Shown here piece after piece: positions 63,820 to 64,000 of a stretch of DNA of 64,000 nt. Origin of the DNA: Limnephilus marmoratus. Lineage: Eukaryota; Arthropoda; Insecta; Trichoptera; Limnephilidae. Both the position numbers and the translations under genes were made by a program. The stretch covers positions 41,201,460-41,265,459 of the forward strand of contig OU862913.1 of assembly GCA_917880885.1 (NCBI GenBank), read 5' to 3'. How positions within the stretch are numbered: the stretch's first letter is position 1; every line of letters begins with the position of its first letter. A model generated the notes under the pieces. The model was not told the origin of the DNA and did no database searches. It worked only from the letters and a program-made list of their open reading frames with translations.

Positions 63820-64000
63820 CAGACGGATTACAATCTTTAGGGCACAGGCACCGGTGCGTAGTCGGAAAACATATTATGTACACGGTTGACATTTATTAGT
63901 CACAGGGAAAACGGGTCGCTTCTTCGACTAGTTCTTGTGTTCAACAGCTCGGCTGTGGAACGATTTGCCGGCCTCTGTGTTTCCTCCATTCTACAACATG
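63820..64000 (+). pseudogene. BS/jockey-type LINE, right part, runs off window
   Basis: cagacggattacaatcttta, then deletions, then gtcgcttcttcgactagttc, ctcggctgtggaacgatttg and gcctctgtgtttcctcc follow 13251-13520 in order. Continues the fragment at 61846-62217 after the shared TTAA. The middle is shortened and the frame broken. Confidence 0.85.

Overview
The window is AT-rich eukaryotic DNA, most likely from an insect and probably a moth or butterfly. The evidence is spliced coding sequence, tRNA-headed SINEs, RTE- and BS/jockey-type LINEs, Helitrons that insert at A|T, several hAT families and Penelope-like fragments. No bacterial gene organisation is present. The order is an inference from the repeat repertoire and is not proven.

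The only host-gene sequence I can support is a GC-rich exon at 2859-3121 on the minus strand. It has a 3' splice acceptor, a 5'UTR stretch, an ATG and 51 codons that look like the N-terminus of ATP-citrate synthase (ATP citrate lyase), ending at a 5' splice donor. The remaining exons should lie to the left, outside the window. Everything from about 3.1 to 64 kb is then the 5'UTR intron and/or upstream flank of this gene, filled with transposable elements.

Layout: 0-1.2 kb RTE LINE reverse transcriptase (minus, open to the edge). 1.2-2.8 kb TIR-element remnant and SINE-B copies. 2.9-3.1 kb the exon. 3.3-6.75 kb a LINE broken by a TTAA-flanked element and a TA-flanked element. 7-15 kb SINE-B, LINE remnants, hairpins, a hAT MITE and a BS-type LINE 3' end. 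15-16.5 kb a foldback element and a deleted hAT with transposase C-terminus. 16.8-22.2 kb SINE-A copies, a LINE and a second hAT. 22.9-29.3 kb TTAA element, LINE remnants, a TA palindrome and an RTE copy split by a hAT MITE. 29.3-35.6 kb stacked and nested TTAA, Helitron, Penelope and hAT elements. 35.6-40.6 kb TTAA elements with Helitron, MITE and tRNA-like foldback inside. 41-48.7 kb TA-flanked elements carrying SINEs, a Helitron and a LINE, then TTAA elements. 49-60 kb SINE, LINE and MITE fragments. 61.8-64 kb a BS-type LINE split at one TTAA by two abutting TTAA elements.

The coherent story is parasitism at several levels. SINE-B shares its 3' tail with the BS-type LINE and probably borrows its machinery. 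Six families of non-coding elements share TTAA targets and in three places abut around a single TTAA. Many insertions have an uninterrupted paralogue in the same window, so target-site duplications and element ends can be read directly. Family names such as SINE-A, SINE-B and T1-T6 are local labels of mine.
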